Shown here: positions 24,201 through 34,267 of the stretch, one piece after another
How positions within the stretch are numbered: the first letter of the stretch is position 1
Layout: every line of letters begins with the position of its first letter
NCBI GenBank assembly: GCA_950097015.1
Contig: CATNEN010000008.1
Span: 744,001-808,000 of the forward strand
Length of the DNA stretch: 64,000 bases
Source: Macrostomum hystrix
Lineage: Eukaryota > Platyhelminthes > Macrostomidae
Direction: 5' to 3'
Notes under the pieces: generated by a model
Seen by the model: the letters and a program-made list of their open reading frames with translations, nothing else
Database searches by the model: none
What the model was told of the DNA's origin: nothing
Program-made: the position numbers and the translations under genes

Positions 24201-25905
24201 TCAGTGGTGTGAGGTGTTAAGGTCAGTGGTGTGAGGTGTTAAGGTCAGTGGTGTGAGGTGTTAAGGTCAGTGGTGTGAGGTGTTAAGGTCAGTGGTGTGA
24301 GGTGTTAAGGTCAGTGGTGTGAGGTGTTAAGGTCAGTGGTGTGAGGTGCTAAGGTCAGGGGTGTGAGGTGTTAAGGTCAGGGGTGTGAGGTGTTAAGGTC
24401 AGGAGTGTGAGGTGCTAAGGTCAGGGGTGTGAGGTGTTAAGGTCAGGGGTGTGAGGTGCTAAGGTCAGGGGTGTGTGGTGCTAAGGTCAGGAGTGTGAGG
24501 CTTGTGTTAAGGTCAGGAGTGTGAGGTCTTATGGTCATGGGTGTGAGGTGTTAGTTTCAAGTAATGATCTGCCCCACCTGATGGCTTTGTCCAGCGGAAA
24601 GCCTCGAGAATAGAAAGAGATGAGAGCGTCCACCAGAGGCCAGTCCTCGATCTCCGAGTTGAGTATGATGGACTCCTCGAAGATGATGAGGCGAATGTGG
24701 GGAAATCTACGCAGACGAGTGAGAATTTCTGTCATTGGCTTGGACTTGACTTTCTTGGCCATGGCGCAGAGGCCCAGAAGGATTGGTCGGCAGGAACCGG
24801 GCATCTTCGGAGGCGGCGGCTGGCTGTTCGAACGGCCGCTGTTGCCGCCGCAACCAATGCTGCTGCTGCTGCTGCTTCGGCCGGACAGAGGCGGCACCGC
24901 CGCTGCCGACTTGCTAGACTTTCCTGAAGATTGTCCTGAGGCGGCCGCGTTGCCGCCGCCGCTGCCGCTTCTAGAAGCCGTGAGTTCAATTGAGCTGCCC
25001 CTGCGATGATCGCTGCTGTCGACGACTTCTGCAAATTTTTAGATTTAGAAAATATGAAAAAAAGAAAATTCTGCAGAAGCTTGCCCACCACATAGCTCGA
25101 CGCTTACTTCACTGCTTCAGAATCGAATGAAAAGGGTTGTCTATTTAGAGTACAGTGCTGTTTAAAGTACGCTGAAGCTGGACAGGCTGCGTCATACAAA
25201 ATGCTAAAACTCGTGATAGATGGAGAAGGAGGGTTAGAGTGGCTGAAATAGGCGGCTAATAGAAATAAGAGAGACAGAGCTTTAAGCTTCGCTTTTTAAC
25301 CCCAGCTATGTATTTATACGCCACAGTACTGGCTGGCTGACACACCTACCTACCTGCCCTCCCTGGCAACTACTCATTCCTCCTAAAACACCAGCTCCTC
25401 CATGAGCATAAATACTTCAGTGCTCAAATCCGAAATTAACTGTTCTTAGCCACTGTGTGGAATTGCTATTTTTAGACTCACTCCTATTTTACCTTGTCCG
25501 TTGGGGCAATAGAATACCTCGATAAATCATTAAATAACCTGTGTACATGTAGAATGCTACACTGCCTACACATGGTAGTAAAGGGCAAAGGCGTTGTGAA
25601 TTCGAGCTTAATGCTTATCCCTAGGCTTACACTGCAAAGATAATAACTCCATTAAGAAAAGGTCACGGATTTAGCAAACAACACGAAATAGAACTCGAAA
25701 TACTCCACACAAACTTACTAATTTGAAAGCGGGACTGCTTTGCCGGAGACTTTGCTGGCGACGCCGGAACGGCCTGTGCCGTAGGAGTCTCCGTCGATTG
25801 AATGTTGTTGCCGCTGTCGCTAACAACAACAGTATTGCAGCTCTGGTGTTGCTGTGGACTTTGCTCAACTGCCAACCCTGCTGAGTCAGCAGGCTCCGTT
25901 GCCAT
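12286..25905 (-). CDS. PPIP5K: PPIP5K/Vip1: bifunctional inositol pyrophosphate kinase-phosphatase, 11 exons
   Basis: Cytosolic enzyme that phosphorylates InsP6 and 5-InsP7 through an ATP-grasp domain and dephosphorylates through a histidine-acid-phosphatase-like domain. Minus-strand exons: 25905-25719, 25028-24578, 22852-22432, 21609-21166, 20565-20162, 19369-19095, 18411-17846, 15069-14568, 14266-13795, 13564-13352 and 12800-12286. All phases agree once a single extra base at 19266 is ignored, giving about 1482 residues. A low-complexity N-terminus (1-140) precedes the ATP-grasp part (about 140-450: [31 protein letters not shown]). The phosphatase part (about 485-1010) contains [33 protein letters not shown] and [13 protein letters not shown] His/Gln run (about 1030-1050) and a Ser/Ala-rich tail follow, with the conserved [14 protein letters not shown] near the end. 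The start at 25905 is the first Met in frame after a candidate acceptor at 25953. Length and order match animal PPIP5Ks. The frame break could be an assembly error. Confidence 0.95.
13025..13312 (-). mobile_element. near full-length SINE family S1, PPIP5K intron 10
   Basis: In the same orientation as PPIP5K. The tRNA-like head at the high-coordinate end has GGGTTCGATTCC. The body follows with the AGTCCATGGACTG core, then a 3' part with GCGCCGCGCAATAGCTGCGG and a tail in AGGTGTAATG. It matches 18745-19060 along its length. Confidence 0.85.
13598..13736. repeat. GT-rich simple repeat, PPIP5K intron 9
   Basis: Plus strand GTGTGTGAG and GTGTGGGAGAGT repeats, which are CA/CT-rich on the gene's sense strand. 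They lie just upstream of the exon 10 acceptor at 13565 and merge with its polypyrimidine tract. Confidence 0.9.
14385..14510. repeat. 18-bp tandem repeat, PPIP5K intron 8
   Basis: About 7 imperfect copies of CACTCTCCCCGAGTCTGT inside intron 14267-14567. Confidence 0.9.
15505..15780. repeat. 46-bp degenerate tandem repeat, PPIP5K intron 7
   Basis: About 6 copies of a 46-bp unit containing GGATATCACTGGGAACAAAG and GACTCAATTG. The downstream copies are increasingly diverged. Confidence 0.85.
15781..16179. other. unique intron sequence
   Basis: AT-rich spacer between two arrays of PPIP5K intron 7. Nothing recognisable. Confidence 0.5.
16180..17757. repeat. 30-bp tandem repeat, about 53 copies, PPIP5K intron 7
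   Basis: Unit of 30 bp containing AAAATCTCATACTCTCAAGA and GATCAACTTC. Variants replace CATAC with CACCC or CAAAC. Several AACTCTC units lack one base and shift the frame, so the long ORFs through it are by-products of the repeat. Confidence 0.97.
18585..18660 (+). mobile_element. SINE head fragment
   Basis: GAGAGGTCAGGAGTTCGATG followed by CCC and ACAATTTGTGTGC. This is a tRNA-like box B and the start of the S1 body, then degenerate. It lies in PPIP5K intron 6, opposite to the nearby full copy. Confidence 0.5.
18745..19060 (-). mobile_element. full-length SINE family S1, PPIP5K intron 6
   Basis: Best copy in the window. On the minus strand the head has a box A-like TAGCCTAGTTGTTAG and box B GGGTTCGATTCCC. 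The body follows (TTTGTGTCCTTTAGCAAGAC, CACCCAGCTGTTAGATGGGT), then the AGTCCATGGACTGAACAGCC core, a 3' domain with GCGGCTGTGCTGTCGGCTGC, and an AT-rich tail. Confidence 0.9.
19266..19266 (-). other. single-base frame break in PPIP5K exon 6
   Basis: On the minus strand, exon 6 reads KIYASD and then meets TGA. Ignoring the one T at 19266 restores the family sequence [14 protein letters not shown]. The exon is 275 bp where phase requires 274. It is most simply an assembly error or a recent mutation. Confidence 0.8.
19463..19905. repeat. purine-only GGGAAGA-type repeat, PPIP5K intron 5
   Basis: Irregular GAAGGGAAGAAAGGGGAGAA units, almost pure purine on the plus strand and polypyrimidine on the gene's sense strand. 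It lies in intron 19370-20161, 94 bp upstream of the exon 6 acceptor. Confidence 0.95.
19975..20050 (-). mobile_element. tRNA-derived SINE head fragment
   Basis: The minus strand reads CTCAGTGGTTGGAACTTCGG, then GCGAGAGGTCGATAGCTCGA. This looks like a degenerate tRNA anticodon and T arm. No S1 body follows. Confidence 0.4.
20695..21090. repeat. 53-57-bp tandem repeat, PPIP5K intron 4
   Basis: About 7 copies of a unit containing GAAACACCCGCCTCCTCAAT, TTTGTGCC and CAGTCAGTTTTTCACAC. CTCTAGAAAC and CTCGAAAC variants alternate. On the sense strand each unit has an acceptor-like GTGGCAGGCAC. Confidence 0.93.
22030..22402. repeat. 24-bp tandem repeat, PPIP5K intron 3
   Basis: About 14 imperfect copies around GCATTATGAGAAGGGGATCA. 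The best copies are at 22215-22345 and copies decay outward. The intron also has short degenerate AGACCATAGA repeats at about 21640-21725. Confidence 0.92.
22925..24548. repeat. 22-bp tandem repeat, about 73 copies, PPIP5K intron 2
   Basis: Unit GTGTGAGGTGYTAAGGTCAG plus two bases (GG, TG or GA). It fills nearly the whole intron 22853-24577. Y and the last two bases form a variant map with recurring multi-unit patterns. The sense strand is CTTAACACCTCACACC-like, with branch-point-like and pyrimidine-rich character. Confidence 0.97.
25029..25718. other. PPIP5K intron 1, no array
   Basis: The main exception to the pattern: no tandem array or recognisable SINE is visible in this 690-bp intron. 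Confidence 0.6.
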
Positions 25906-25952
25906 CAAATATTGCAAGGTCAGGCTTTTTGGCTCTTCAGAACAATTTAGAT

Positions 25953-25972
25953 CTGAAACCGAAAGCCGATCA
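25953..25972 (-). promoter_or_regulatory. candidate 3' splice site upstream of the PPIP5K start
   Basis: The minus strand reads CGGCTTTCGGTTTCAG before 25952, 47 nt upstream of the ATG at 25905. It could accept a spliced leader or an upstream 5' UTR exon. Which of the two cannot be told from sequence. Confidence 0.45.
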
Positions 25973-26883
25973 TTCAAGCAGAAGCGCGTCTGTTAAATGT
26001 CTAAAATAAAATATATCTTATATGTAGTCTATAAAGATATATTATCAAATATAGCTATATTATATAGACTTGACAGACTAATTCATTATTCGCTAGAATT
26101 TACAGGTCTTAGCGTGAATAGCTGGATATCTGGGTTGGGGCTGGGGGTTAAGATTTTGGAGTGACCAAAAAGCCTAGTCCTGGAAATGGGGTTAAGGCTT
26201 TGCAACTGCAGTGAAGTTGTGAGGGAGGCAAGGGAAGGGTTAGGACAGAACGGGCCACATGATCTCACATGCACACCCACTTGTGGGGGGGAGAGATTAG
26301 GAGGGGTTTCTATATACATTCAGTGTACGCTTGGCTTGTCCGGGCCGATCGAGGGGTTGGGGTTGCCTCGCTAAGCGTGCGCTTTTTCCTGCTGATTCCT
26401 TCCTTTCCTCCGCCTCGCTCATACCCACACGTGGGGGGAAGTCGACCCGTGCGCGCTTATACACATCTTCCTTACCCTCCGTGACAAAACTCTAGACTTG
26501 AAAAAATTGGGGCAGAAGTGAGTGCACGGCATTCCGTTTCCTTTACTTGGTAATGTAAAGGGCCGCACATTACAACTGCGCTATTTTTATACTCGTACTT
26601 ACCTGTGGATGGATTGTACGTTTCATATGCAAATTCAAAATCGGCTTCACCCAAGCGAATCATATTCCCGATTTATCTATTTCATATCTTTATATATGGG
26701 GATTTCTTATACACGAGCGTTTACGATATTAAAAGCCCAAACCATCGGGTTTGTGCTTCTAGCAACATAAATGTTGTTTATGTGCTTACTAACAAAATAT
26801 TTTATTTCCACAATTCATCGACTCATCGTGTCGCATATTTTTGCTAAGTAAATTATATAAGCTGTATAACTACAAAATGTATA
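25973..26883. other. PPIP5K upstream region
   Basis: Probable promoter-side sequence, AT-rich with a GC-richer block at 26120-26480. ORFs here are short and not recognisable. Confidence 0.4.
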
Positions 26884-27506
26884 ATCAGCAACAGCTAAAC
26901 CCCCCCCCAACTCACGCTGTCACACGGGCACAAAAGTTAAGCAATGTCTTTAATTCTAGTCTCAGTATCGTGTGTAGGAACCACGAGCATGCAAAAGTGC
27001 CGTGACTCGTCGTGTCATCCTGATCACCAGCCGGTTGATGAACTCTTGTTGCAGCTGCTGCCAGGCATTCAGCACCGCCAGTCGCAACTGTTCAGCATTC
27101 TGTGGGGCATCCTGCTGAACTCTTCGCTTTACAAAGTCCCAGACATGCTCGATGGGGTTCATGTCTGGAGACTTTGACGGCCAGTTCAATGTGCGAATGC
27201 CGAGCTACTCCTTCAGCAGCTGCACGTGTGCTGCTCGATGTGGCGCAGCGTTGTCGTCTTGAAGCATGCAGTTCTGCGGGCCGCCAAAGGTTGTCGAAGC
27301 AAATGGCAGAAACTGCTGCTGTAGCAGATCTGCATAGGTCTGCCCAGTTACATTCTGCTCCAGAATGACAAGCTCTGTCCCCCATGCCGCACTTTGCGCT
27401 CGCGTCTGGCGGCGGCAGCCTTCACACATTTCTGAGTCACCGATGGCATACAAAACTTTTGGGCCGTGTGACAGCGTGAGTTGGTGGGGTTTTAGCTGTT
27501 GCTGAG
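26884..27506 (-). mobile_element. internally deleted Tc1-like DNA transposon
   Basis: Inverted ends of about 50 bp begin TCAGCAACAGCTAAA and continue through AACTCACGCTGTCACACGG at 26885-26940 and, inverted, at about 27455-27505. TA dinucleotides flank both ends (26882-26883 and 27507-27508). At 623 bp it is about half the usual Tc1 length. Confidence 0.85.
26962..27400 (-). pseudogene. Tc1-like transposase C-terminal half, with an in-frame stop
   Basis: Decayed DDE transposase that would cut and rejoin the element's ends. The minus strand carries the second catalytic Asp motif QDDNAAPHRAAH and the DD34E-type WPSKSPDMNPIEHVWD containing the catalytic Glu. A TAG at 27207-27205 lies between them in the same frame. 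The N-terminal DNA-binding domain and the first catalytic Asp are missing, so this copy cannot encode an active enzyme. It sits wholly between the inverted ends of the 623-bp element. Confidence 0.85.
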
Positions 27507-27508
27507 TA

Positions 27509-30284
27509 TATAAAAGCACGCGCCCATATTTTTATTACATTTGCCAACATTACTACTATGCAGTAGTTGATACATCTTTTGATAATTAAGATTAGTTTTT
27601 GTTTAATTTGTCTCTGGTTCTCTAATTAGAAATGTAAGGAAAATAGTTTAACTTGCATGAGATTTCTTACTCAGCGCAAAGTAAATTTTAATTATCCATT
27701 TGTCAGGAATTCTGATTGTAGGATTTAATAATGTAACAAACTCCTTGTATCAATTTCGCGCGTTTACAAAAAATTCTTAGCTATCTGCGGTTGCCCGGAA
27801 TCGCGATAATCTTCCCAGATTCTAGCAGTTTTACAAATTCTCCACTACATTTTCCAAGACGATTTTTCGTGTTTTCCTACGGGCGCCAATCGGACTTCCT
27901 CTAACTACTAACTACCTTTTTGGCTCCTAATCATTAGCCCACCCCACTAAAAGCTCTTTTAGCGGAAGTCCCAAATCTGCTTTTACTGGCAACAAACCTC
28001 AAGCAACGCCGGGTCCAAGTTGCTGCCTCTATTTGCCGACAGTGGCTCCCGCACCATCCGTCCAGTATTTACCGACACTTCCCCATCTCTGCTAGCCGGT
28101 TCTCCCCAGCTCGCTAAAATGTTTTTTATGGAGTTGGAAAAATAGCCTATAGGAATCTGTGCGCGCAGGTAAAGCTGGAATAGAGTGCCAGACGGCCCAG
28201 ACAACCATGAGAGCCCATCTTTCCATTTCTATAAAAAATAGTCCCAACCGACAGCATGGAAGGCAGGAAGAGCTGAAGAATCCGAGTGGAGTGAAATAAG
28301 AGAGCTGCGAACTGATCCCAAACTGGGCCAGCGCTGCTCGGGGCGGGTCGGCGATTCTGGGATCTTGGCTTAAAGAAATAGCAAATTGGGATTAAATCGC
28401 TAGCAGCTGTCGAGATCTGTATCAATTTTAGGGACAGGAAAATGCGGCAACTCTTCTAATTCAAATCGGGGGCGGAGCAATCTGCAACTGACGTGCCTGG
28501 AAGCCACAGATAACTGCAGCTCTAATTAATGAGAACTCGCTCTTCTCACCTCTGCTCGGAGCAGGCCCTTCGTGACCAGGAACCCAGTCTGCAATTATCA
28601 AAGAAGGCCTAGCTCTGGCTGCTGCAGAACAAAAGCTCATCGGTGCGCCGGGTTAAGGGCGGGCCGTGAGGTTTTCAAGGGAGGTGCGTTCTTTGTGGAG
28701 TCGGGACCACTTGTTCGGTTGGTCTGATGAATCAGCGATGCGTGGATTATTCCGCGAGTCCCAGTTGTAGGGGATTAGACCGAAAGAGGCGTGCACCGTT
28801 TCAGACTGGGCAGATTGAAACGAATGAAAAAATATTGAATAAGGTCACGGGCAGTCCTTATACAGCGCTCATCCACCCGAGACCATCTATGTACTGGCCT
28901 ATTTTGGTCTGCCTGTCATTGTTGTCCACGCATGTTGCCGCCCCTTCCTGCACCCAGTAGAGACCTCAGGTATGAAGACAAAACAGGAATAAAAACTGTT
29001 TTGAAAATCCCGTCTGCGATTTTGACAATTTGAACCCGCGGACTACCTAGATGTAGGGCTGTCTTATACTAGAGTATACGAATTATATTTCCGTATCATG
29101 ACATTGACAGGGCAGAGTATAGAGCGCATTGTGATCGCTTTTACAAGTGGGCTCCACGTTTTTTACTCTTTCTCCGTCTGTATAAACCAGTGAGGAGGAG
29201 TTGAGCTGGCATACAATACAGTCTAGTAGAGTAGAACAAACAGCAGAGTCCATTGCAGCTTCGATACTAAAGCGCCGATAATCACAATCGTTCAAGCCTT
29301 TTAATTCACTGTTCCACTTTGGAACACTCAACCCTCATGCGCCTTCATGCGCTGCAGCAGTGGGGGGCATTGGGACTAGTCTTACCTTCACTGGCAACCA
29401 CTTGTGCTTCTTTACTTGCTCTGTTTAAAGGACGGGCCGCGACCTGGTGCAGATGATGCCTCCTCCGCTTATCCCAGAGATCGGAGGATTTTGAGTCCGA
29501 TATCTGCCTCCACAATCTAGAATATTTACTCTCTTTCTCTGTCTAAAAATGCTCCACTTCAAACTGAAAAGACCACACTTGACCCCTCACTGAAAGCAGG
29601 CTGCAGGCTTATCTCTGCAGTGGCATGTTTTCTGTGCTGTGAAATGGAAGTCAAAGCGGCAGTTTTGCTCGGTAAGCCTCAAAATGCACAAAGATCCCAA
29701 TGCAATGCCAAATAAATAAACGGCGGAGAGTTAGGCAAAGTTGAGCATTTCGTAATTTTTTCACGAGACATCCGACTTCTCAGACATTATATCCGCAGTC
29801 CCACCTGCAGAGGTGACAGGCATTGCAAATCACCTGGTTCTGCAACAGTTGCTTCCTCCGTCACCGGCATGGCCCCCCTAATTTATTAGATTTCTCTCTC
29901 TCTGCGCTCAGCAATTTGACAGCGGAGCCCTGCTTCCGGTGTGGTTTGATTGCTTTGACTAACTAGTAAATTGCAGCACGCACTGTCTGCTCGTGTAGAG
30001 ATAGGAAATTACTTTTTTATCAATGCTACTCAGAATGGGACTCAAATCATGGACTGGAGTCCGGGACATCCGGAATCTGAAGCCACTTTTTGGTAGGATT
30101 GTCAATAAAAGAGCTGCAGAGGTAGAGGATAATTGATTCAAACGAATGGTCCTAGTGTCATTGGGATCTAAATATTGTAAAAATAGAGCTAGAGGAAAAA
30201 ACTGTTATCGTCGTTAACGTTAACATTTAAGATAAAAAAGTTTAAAACTCTAAGATTTTTGTAGGTGTTGTGGCCTCGCTAGTC
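27509..30284. other. intergenic sequence
   Basis: Mostly unique. The only protein-like hint is a short ORF segment at 28889-28960 (MYWPILVCLSLLSTHVAAPS), which resembles a signal peptide but ends at once in a stop. I see no RNA gene or clear element. Confidence 0.4.
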
Positions 30285-30370
30285 CATGGACTGAACAATT
30301 GTACACAGCGCTTTGCAATAGTGTTGGCATTTCGGCTTTGTGCATCTGGACCAACTGGGTTTCGAGTAAT
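30280..30370 (+). mobile_element. diverged SINE S1 fragment
   Basis: AGTCCATGGACTGAACAATT, then GTACACAGCG and TGTGCATCTGGACCAACTGG, a diverged copy of the S1 core and 3' domain. Confidence 0.5.
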
Positions 30371-31269
30371 TCTATATCTTATCCATCTGTTTGAAAAGGT
30401 AGCTTAGAATCTACTCGTAGCGTCAAACACATTTTATAAACAGTGCGTTTTTTATCGACCGTAAATTTAAAGTTTTTTTCTAGCTCGTACAATAACAGAA
30501 CTACAGTTTGCATCAGTTTACCTTTCATAATCGGGGATACGCGAAATAGGCAACAGAATGTTTGATTGCTAATCCCCTAATCAAAGTCATGAAAGTTTGT
30601 ATACAAAATTTGCATAAAAATACGTACGTGAAGGATCAGGGCACACTTTCTCTCTTCGATTTTCCCTTTTTTGCCTGTGTAGGGCGTCTGTCTAGAGACG
30701 CTAGGGCGGTGGGGTAGCGGCTCAGGAGCAGCAATTGCTCTCCGGCAATAAAAATCGCCATACCCAGTTTATCCCACGACAATAATGGCCACTTTGGTGC
30801 TAGAGAGCCGGCCCACAGCCGACCTCCATGCAATGTCGGGTTGAGGGTGTCATTATTCACACTGCAGTTCTGTGTGCGTTGAGTCAGAGAAATATTTCCA
30901 ATTTTTGAAAGTCACAATCCTCCCTTGGCATGGCATTTGAGCGTGTGACCATGCAAGCAATTTTCAATACAAACTTAAGCGGCTTTCACCACTTCTTCAC
31001 ATTTTTGTGTTTAAAATACGAAATACAAAATACGGACCGACAAAGCGAAACGAAGTCGGAGATAATTAAAATTCGAAAAGACGCCAAGGTTTAAAGCTAA
31101 TGATTACTTTGCAACAAATTTCCGCTTTCTACCCAACAGGAAATTCCTTGTTTATACGAAAACCCATTTTCTATGAAACTCCACTTTTTGGAAATTCACA
31201 AATACTAGAAGACTCACAAATTCGATGAAATTCTCAATTTCTCGGAAATTCTCACTCTATAGGAAACCG
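30371..31269. other. intergenic sequence
   Basis: No gene or element recognised. Confidence 0.4.
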
Positions 31270-31746
31270 CCACTTTCTGCGAGTAGAAAATTCCTGATTT
31301 CTAGGAAACTCTATTTTCTGGGATTTCCAGATTTCTATGAAACTCTATTTTCTGGGATTTCCAGATTTCTAAGAAACTCTATTTTCTAGGATTTCCAGAT
31401 TTCTAGGAAACTATTTTCTGGGATTTCCAGATTTCTAGGAAACTCTATTTTCTGGGATTTCCAGATTTCTATGAAACTCTATTTTCTGGGATTTCCAGAT
31501 TTCTAAGAAACTCTATTTTCTAGGATTTCCAGATTTCTAGGAAACTATTTTCTGGGATTTCCAGATTTCTAGGAAACTCTATTTTCTGGGATTTCCAGAT
31601 TTCTATGAAACTCTATTTTCTGGGATTTCCAGATTTCTAAGAAACTCTATTTTCTAGGATTTCCAGATTTCTAGGAAACTATTTTCTGGGATTTCCAGAT
31701 TTCTAGGAAACTCTATTTTCTGGGATTTCCAGATTTCTAGGAAACT
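31270..31746. repeat. 33-bp tandem repeat, about 14 copies, intergenic
   Basis: Unit containing TTTCTGGGATTTCCAGATTT and CTAGGAAACTCTA. A block of about 117 bp, containing one unit shortened by loss of CTCT, is itself repeated about three times. Confidence 0.95.
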
Positions 31747-32123
31747 TGTATTTAATAGGAAAATAACAGGTATTTGAAATTGATTCTTTCCACAACTCAT
31801 AGTTCCCAAATATCCCACTTTCGTGAAACCCAACTTCATTAATACCCCACTTTTTTAATCCTACGTTACCAAAATCTCCCTCCCTTAAGTCACGCTTTCT
31901 TGAGAAATCCTACTACATGGAGACGCGAATTTCCTGAAATCTCAACTTCCCGAACTCCCGAAAAAGTTTTTCCGCTCAGAAAAAGTTTATTTTTAGCTCA
32001 AAACTTTTTGCACATCTTCGAAGTTCTAAATTTTCTTATTAAAGTGAGGCATTGATTATATAGTACATTTCTGTGAAGATTGCATGCATAATTTATTACC
32101 TTCCATGTTATGTCCAGTCGTCA

Positions 32124-32149
32124 ATATATATATATATATATATATATAA
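32124..32149. repeat. AT dinucleotide microsatellite
   Basis: Uninterrupted TA repeat of about 12 units. Confidence 0.9.
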
Positions 32150-32348
32150 ATGCTAATTTCAGCGTCAATCGAAAAGTTGATTGAACTCAGCCACTCGAGA
32201 ATTGCCAATTCGCGGGCTTGAGAAGCTTTGCTCTCGGCTTATTATTCGAAAAATTATTTCCGAAAGTGAAGGCATTACTTCTTCTTCTTCTTCCCTTAAA
32301 ATAATCAATTGAAATTCTCAGATAGATAGAAATCTAGAAACCTTCTTG

Positions 32349-32420
32349 AAGAGGCTGCGTACGGCTGTTCAGTCCATGGACTGGAGGATGCCACCACAAA
32401 CCAACCCAGGTTCCAAACCC
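32349..32420 (-). mobile_element. SINE S1 core fragment
   Basis: The plus strand GAGGCTGCGTACGGCTGTTC followed by AGTCCATGGACTGGAGGA is the inverted S1 core. The head is degenerate. Confidence 0.6.
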
Positions 32421-32577
32421 GGTGAACTACTTTGGGCTGAGATTCTAACTCAAGGACGAAAGAAGTATCGTTTATAGTAGTCCTTTATTAAAAAAGTCAT
32501 CGACTTAAGTAGTCCTTGTTCTAACTCTCGATCTCTTCCCGACCATATATTGATATGGGCTGCAATACCAGTTATAG

Positions 32578-32940
32578 ATGGGGGTGAGTGGCAGAGCGGT
32601 CTAACGCGTCTATCTCTCGCACCAAGGTCCTTGAGCTCGATTCCGCTGCGAGGCCACATTCAGTTGGTGTGCAACCACGGAGAGAAGGCTTGGGGGCTTG
32701 TCGTGCAATTAACGCCCCTTGAGGGCCAACCTCCAGGGCACAGTGAGAGTGTACACTGCATGACGATGAGAAAGTCAGGGCAGATGTACACACCTGTGTG
32801 AGTGTGCGCCTGCGTACAGTGTCTGTGAGCGTGTGTGCTCAGGAGTCAGCAAAATAGGCAGAATTGCCTCCTCACTGGCTGCGGGTCTAGTGTCACCTAA
32901 TGATGTGCCATTGCCCGCAGCCCTCCTGAAATTATTATAT
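32578..32940 (+). mobile_element. tRNA-derived SINE of a second family (S2)
   Basis: The head GTGAGTGGCAGAGCGGTCTA resembles the box A side of a Leu/Ser-type tRNA and GAGCTCGATTCC its box B. A unique body of about 280 bp follows, then an AT-rich tail (AAATTATTATATTAT). It shares no body sequence with S1. The imperfect acceptor stem and trailing body argue against a functional tRNA gene. Confidence 0.7.
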
Positions 32941-33719
32941 TATAGCATTCAGTAATGAGATAGATATATACGATAGAAATATCTTCAACGAAGTGCTGTG
33001 ATTGTACGCGTGTCGGCGCTTCAAACATGAAAGTAAGCCTTCTTATCCTTTTAGGATCATTTTAGCCAGCTTGCTCAGAATAGGATAGCTCAAAACCTAT
33101 GGAACCGCTGACTCAGAGGCTCGATTTTTATCCCCGTTTTCCCAATTTCCCAATTCCCCAAGTGACCTATATAGCCCTCCGTCTGTCTGTCTGTCCGGCC
33201 CTTCTTTAGCCTTCATTAATCTCGAGTCTTTTTTCGTACTGGGCAATCGTACTGGTCCGTGTACCTAGAGCATAACCTCAAAGTTTGTAATCGGATTAGC
33301 CGCCTTCGCTTTGAGTCTACTTTGTCGGGACCTGGATGAGACAGGCAGACGGGCAGATGAGGAGGAGTAAGGGGGGAGAAATATCCTCTAAATGTTGGAT
33401 TCTTCGAATAAAACCTTTACCAAATACATGAATCGTAAAGGCCTAGGCGCCGACTCACCGCTGACTCCGTCATCCACCTCAGTGACTTGCCCAACAATTG
33501 CTGTTTGTCTTTCTTACGGCTGCTGCTTGTGTTTGCCTAGTCAGCGAAATTTATTCCCCTCAATTTTCCCATAGCAAAATTCGAGTTGTTTGCCATGGAT
33601 TGAGTCATGGAATTGTGAACCAACTCTGGCTAGTTAGAGGATTACGGAGAGCACGCGTGGACATTGCCGATAATTTATTGATGAAGAAATGATAAGGTCT
33701 TTAAATTACGGAATGATGA

Positions 33720-33865
33720 ATTTGATTGTCATTGTGAAGGAAACGTCGGGAGTTCGAATGTCAACTCAAAAAGGGAATTCATTTTCGCTCTTGAGCAAGA
33801 CTTAACTTAGTTGCTTCAGTTCACCCAGCTTTTAAATGGGCACCAGCTTGGGTAGGAATTCATGT
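33720..33865 (+). mobile_element. SINE S1 5' half
   Basis: GGGAGTTCGAATGTCAACTC (box B), then GAGCAAGACTTAACTTAG and TTGCTTCAGTTCACCCAGCT, in the same order as the full S1 copies. The 3' half is missing. Confidence 0.6.
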
Positions 33866-34267
33866 GGACTGTACACAGACATTGGATTTGGACTTATACA
33901 ATCTGTGAACGAATCAGATTTCTGTGAAAGTAAAAGGATAAAGTTAGCAATGCTATAGCTAAGGACTACTAGGTTATGGTTATAATATTTCCGGCAAGTA
34001 AGCGATCATTGTGAGGCATGCCCTCTATCGAACTAAATAAATAAACAAGCGCGTCAAAAATGATACATTGAAGGCGCCACAGCTAGAACTGCAATCAGAA
34101 GTTCATTTGATTGATAAGAACTTATGAATCTACTAGCTTATAGTAGGAAGAAGCAGGTTGTCATCAGTCAAGCTGTGGATTCCAATGGTTCAACAGAATA
34201 CATTCAGCTTAATTAGATGGATAAGAATTTCATATATGATTGAACCAAATGCTAAATGTAAACTACA
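33866..34267. other. intergenic sequence
   Basis: No gene or element recognised. Confidence 0.4.

Noticed and set aside
26472-26663. 63-codon minus-strand ORF upstream of PPIP5K
   Set aside because: Short, no family similarity, no clear splice sites or start context.
32578-32660. Functional tRNA-Leu or tRNA-Ser gene
   Set aside because: The acceptor stem does not pair properly, and a SINE-like body and AT tail follow directly.
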